Assembly (NCBI GenBank): GCA_017395245.1
Contig: JAFPVR010000052.1
Location: forward strand, 1 to 46,157
Source: Bacteroidales bacterium
Lineage (GTDB): Bacteria; Bacteroidota; Bacteroidia; Bacteroidales; WCHB1-69
DNA length: 46,157 bases
Direction: 5' to 3'
Under the pieces are notes generated by a model that made no database searches, was not told the origin of the DNA, and saw nothing but the letters and a program-made list of their open reading frames with translations. The translations under genes were made by a program, and so were the position numbers. Numbering within the stretch: position 1 is the first letter of the stretch; each line of letters begins with the position of its first letter. Below are positions 43,758-46,157 of this stretch, one piece after another.

Positions 43758-44168
43758 TCACGCGCACACCGGCTTCGGCAGCAGCGTCGCGCAGTGGTTG
43801 ATGATGTCGTTTGCGACCTCGAAACCGGCGTCGCAGACCTTTTTGCTTTCCACACCATCGTAGCCCATGGACAAATGCAGGACATTGTATCCGTAATTCA
43901 TAAATCGAAGCAGCTTTCCGTCGCGTTTGGCAACAGCATCGCGATATTTCTCAATTGACGGGCGACCCTTGCCTTTGCGCAGATGAAAGACTGATTCAAG
44001 GGCAATAAGACAACCGCACCATAGAATATTGCCGGCGGTTCTGACATACTTGCTGTCCGTATAGGACTTTGTTTCAGGGTCATACTTGGCTTTCCCGATG
44101 GTTTCCTCCGCATTGGCCACATATCTTCTGGCCTCAGCAATGGGATCTGTGTTTTGATTGTTTTTCAT
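43758..44168 (-). CDS. DUF5618 protein (small helical, HEPN-like)
   Basis: 136 residues, all-helical in appearance: DPIAEARRYVANAEETIGKAKYDPETKSYTDSKYVRTAGNILWCGCLIALESVF, then RPSIEKYRDAVAKRDGKLLRFMNYGYNVLHLSMGYDG and VANDIINHCATLL. This resembles DUF5618, small Bacteroidetes proteins of HEPN-like helical type; no catalytic RX4-6H motif is evident to me, so an RNase role is not claimed. It has its own promoter at 44216. It is the only gene between the capsule operon and the FISUMP protein, in the same direction as both. Confidence 0.75.
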   Translation of the reverse strand: MKNNQNTDPIAEARRYVANAEETIGKAKYDPETKSYTDSKYVRTAGNILWCGCLIALESVFHLRKGKGRPSIEKYRDAVAKRDGKLLRFMNYGYNVLHLSMGYDGVESKKVCDAGFEVANDIINHCATLLPKPVCA

Positions 44169-44215
44169 GTTTTATCGATTTTAGTAAGTATTAAGAATTA
44201 ACGCCGCAAACATAC

Positions 44216-44224
44216 ACTTTTTTT
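44216..44224 (-). promoter_or_regulatory. -7 promoter element of the DUF5618 gene
   Basis: Minus strand TATGTTTGC, 47 bases before the ATG at 44168. Confidence 0.65.
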
Positions 44225-44322
44225 CAACACGCCACAATATTATAATTAAAATATTTTTTCCGTGCATTATTTAACAATTAACTGTTAAAATTAAGGGTGA
44301 CGGAAAGACGGGTATTACGCAA

Positions 44323-44353
44323 GCAGGGCGCGACCTTGCCGGCCACGCCCTGC
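44323..44353 (-). terminator. Long hairpin after the FISUMP gene
   Basis: A 13-bp stem with two G-U pairs (GCAGGGCGTGGCC with GGTCGCGCCCTGC on the minus strand) around a 5-base loop, 33 bases after the stop. There is no U-run, so it may be a factor-dependent stop or mRNA 3'-end hairpin. Confidence 0.5.
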
Positions 44354-44386
44354 ACCCATTATATTGAACCCTGCATTCTGTATTGT

Positions 44387-46157
44387 TTAATCGCGGAGGC
44401 AACGGACCGAGAATCCGTTGGCCTTGTTGTAGATGCCCCCGTCCACGTACGCGTTGTTGAAGTTCAGGCTGCGGTAGTATGCGCTGACCGGGCCGCTCTC
44501 GTAATGCGTAGCGCTCCAGAAGTAGGCGATGTAGCCCGCGAGGTCGAACGACGAACCGTAGCAGCGGCCTGCCGGAACGGCGGAAAAGCCCGTCGCGTTG
44601 TTCGCCGTCAAGTCGTTGCCCACCGCGCAATTGGACGTGTTAGTATTCCACCCCTCCGTGGAGGCCAGCGCCTTGGCGATGTTGCTGCTGTTGCCTCCAC
44701 ACGGGTATTCGCTCTGGCTGCCCACATAATTCGTCATCGCCGTCCATTCCGCATCGCTCGGCAGGTGCCAGCCCGCCGGGCAGATGCCCCTGCGGTGGCC
44801 GGTGAAGGTCACCGACACCGCGTTGCTGCTGCTGGTGTTCACGCTCGTCTCCCCGTAGGCCGTGTTGAACGTGTCCACCGCCGCGTTCCAGTTATAGAGC
44901 AGGCCGTAGTTCATCGGCGCATACGTGGCCGAGTCGTTGTTGTTCCAGCGGGCCTGCTTGCCTGTGTACGTGTAATTAGCATCGGCGGCCGGGATAAGGT
45001 ACGTCCCCGTGCTCGGCGAGGTGGTGGTCCGCAGGTTGTCGCGCATCCAGCACTGGTTGCCGATCTGCACCGTGGCATACACGTTGCCCTCGTGGTCGGT
45101 CACCGTCTGGGCTTCTGGGCAGGACTTCTCGTCGATGACGGCGGTGCCGCCGGCAGAAAGGGTCGTGAATGTCACCTCCTCGCCATAGCTCGTCCCGTTC
45201 GCCGTGGTCACGAACGCTCGATACGTGTAGCTGGTGTTGGCGGTCAAACCCGTGAGGCTATATGTCATCGTCTCGCCCGTGGCACTCACCTGTGCGTACG
45301 TGCCGCCCTCGGTGGTCTTCCATTCGAAGCCCTGCGCCGTGATAGTCACGTTGTCGGGGTTGGAAACGGTGCCGTTGAGGGTGGCGGAAGTCTGCGTGAG
45401 GTCGGTGGCGGGGGAGGTGGTTGCCGTGGGAGCGGCAGGGGTCGGAGGTATAGGTGTGGAGCCACCGTTAATCAGGCTGTCGAGCAAGTGCTGCTGCGCC
45501 TCAATCACGCCGCCCAGACTGTCAAGCTGGTGTTGGAACGAGCTGGTAAGGGCGCCGAGCTGCTGTTGGTACTGGTCGGCAAGGTTTGCTAACTGCTGTT
45601 GTATAGAGGCCGTAATGGTCTCGGTCTGCGCGGCCAGATAGCTCTTGGTCACGGCATCCTGTGCGTCCGTGGGGTCGCTCACGTTCTTCAGCTGGCGGTT
45701 GCCGGCGGAGTTGCCTTTGGCCGTCACATCGGCGAGAGATTGGGTCTCGGTGTAGCTCGTCAGGTAGCCTGCATCGTTTTGGAACGCGCTCACGTTTGTC
45801 GGCACCGTCGGAATAGTCGGCTTGTTTGTCAAGTCGTTGTAGTCCTTGTTCCAGGCATTGAACTGCGGGTCCGTCTCGGTGTAGCCCGTGATGTAGCCCG
45901 CGTTGTCGAGCTGGGTTTGGGTCACGTACTGCGCGTCATTTTGGAACGCGCTCACGTTCGTCGGCACCGTCGGAATAGTCGGCTTGTTTGTCAAGTCGTT
46001 GTAGTCCTTGTCCCAGGCATTGAACTGCGGGTCTGTCTCGGTGTAGCTTGTCAGGTAGCCTGCATCGTTTTGGAACGCGCTCACGCTTGTCGGCACCGTT
46101 GGAATAGTCGGCTTGTTTGTCAAGTCGTTGTAGTCCTTGTCCCAGGCATTGAACTGC
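44387..46157 (-). CDS. FISUMP-domain surface protein with tail-fibre-like repeats (5' end off window)
   Basis: The frame is open to the right edge (589 residues visible). From the N-terminal side it has repeats of the type LTNKPTIPTVPTNVSAFQNDAGYLTSYTETDPQFNAWDKDYND, as in phage tail fibres and similar trimeric proteins. Next comes a coiled coil (ITASIQQQLANLADQYQQQLGALTSSFQHQLDSL), an FN3-like domain (PTATTSPATDLTQTSATLNGTVSNPDN...) and a C-terminal FISUMP (Fibrobacter succinogenes major paralogous) domain with GNQCWMRDNLR, ICPAGWHLPSDAEWTAM and FSVRCLRD. There is no T9SS tail. A trimeric surface or secreted binding protein is likely; the ligand is unknown. The true start lies outside the window. 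Confidence 0.85.
   Translation of the reverse strand, partial: QFNAWDKDYNDLTNKPTIPTVPTSVSAFQNDAGYLTSYTETDPQFNAWDKDYNDLTNKPTIPTVPTNVSAFQNDAQYVTQTQLDNAGYITGYTETDPQFNAWNKDYNDLTNKPTIPTVPTNVSAFQNDAGYLTSYTETQSLADVTAKGNSAGNRQLKNVSDPTDAQDAVTKSYLAAQTETITASIQQQLANLADQYQQQLGALTSSFQHQLDSLGGVIEAQQHLLDSLINGGSTPIPPTPAAPTATTSPATDLTQTSATLNGTVSNPDNVTITAQGFEWKTTEGGTYAQVSATGETMTYSLTGLTANTSYTYRAFVTTANGTSYGEEVTFTTLSAGGTAVIDEKSCPEAQTVTDHEGNVYATVQIGNQCWMRDNLRTTTSPSTGTYLIPAADANYTYTGKQARWNNNDSATYAPMNYGLLYNWNAAVDTFNTAYGETSVNTSSSNAVSVTFTGHRRGICPAGWHLPSDAEWTAMTNYVGSQSEYPCGGNSSNIAKALASTEGWNTNTSNCAVGNDLTANNATGFSAVPAGRCYGSSFDLAGYIAYFWSATHYESGPVSAYYRSLNFNNAYVDGGIYNKANGFSVRCLRD
45781..46157 (-). repeat. In-frame repeats of the tail-fibre-like region
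   Basis: GGAACGCGCTCACG (plus strand) begins at 45781, 45943 and 46072, giving unit lengths of 162 and 129 bp; the array continues out of the window. The shorter unit lacks an 11-residue insertion (AQYVTQTQLDN). Confidence 0.85.

Noticed and set aside
44297-45592. 431-codon plus-strand frame opposite the FISUMP gene
   Set aside because: Arg/Val/Ala-rich shadow sequence with no recognisable domain, opposite a clear FISUMP and FN3 coding frame.

Overview
The window looks like a chromosome piece from an uncultured, host- or gut-type member of the Bacteroidales. Three lines of evidence support this. Many genes are preceded by the Bacteroidetes -7 element TAnnTTTGC, usually seen as TATCTTTGC. Two proteins end in type IX secretion (T9SS) sorting domains. 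Several families are typical of this phylum: an UpxY antiterminator, a BT_3928-type DoxX protein, DUF1599, DUF3078, DUF4932, DUF5618, a FISUMP-domain protein and a gingipain-like protease. There is no rRNA, CRISPR array, integrase or transposase; one tRNA-Glu is present.

Layout. 1-9 kb: a truncated DUF4932 metalloprotease-like gene, two unknown envelope proteins, a sigma-54 response regulator and histidine kinase pair, an SPFH protein, tRNA-Glu, an unknown cytosolic protein, a helix-hairpin-helix DUF4332 protein and a hotdog thioesterase. 9.3-21.9 kb: one 4,207-residue secreted adhesin made of about 24 Ig-like and about 36 short two-cysteine modules, with exact block duplications. 22-26.5 kb: a hicAB toxin-antitoxin pair, a decayed formylglycine-enzyme-like gene, a 22-bp tandem array, a DUF3078 outer-membrane protein and a disrupted MscS-type channel gene. 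26.7-31.8 kb: a tightly packed run of CPBP membrane protease, L,D-transpeptidase lipoprotein, N-acetylglucosamine-kinase-like protein and MATE exporter. 32-38.3 kb (minus): prmC, then a gingipain-like protease, DUF1599 and BT_3928-type run. 38.4-43.7 kb (minus): a short surface-polysaccharide operon, upxY-ugd-flippase-CapD-like epimerase. 43.7 kb to the end: a DUF5618 gene and a FISUMP/tail-fibre-like surface protein cut by the right edge.

The most unusual signal is between the genes. At ten places the spacer is a low-copy array with a period of about 7 bases. The sequence differs from site to site. The array usually begins inside or right after a stop codon and in several cases fills the whole gap to the next start codon; nearly every unit carries a stop trinucleotide on one strand. 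Three other intergenic repeat classes are present: a structured repeat with compensatory base changes between copies, a GTAGAGACG...CGTCTCTAC palindrome family whose centre changes but stays self-complementary, and a CCCCTCC/GGAGGGG hairpin. The gene content points to an envelope-focused lifestyle: secreted adhesin and protease, wall remodelling and capsule precursor supply.
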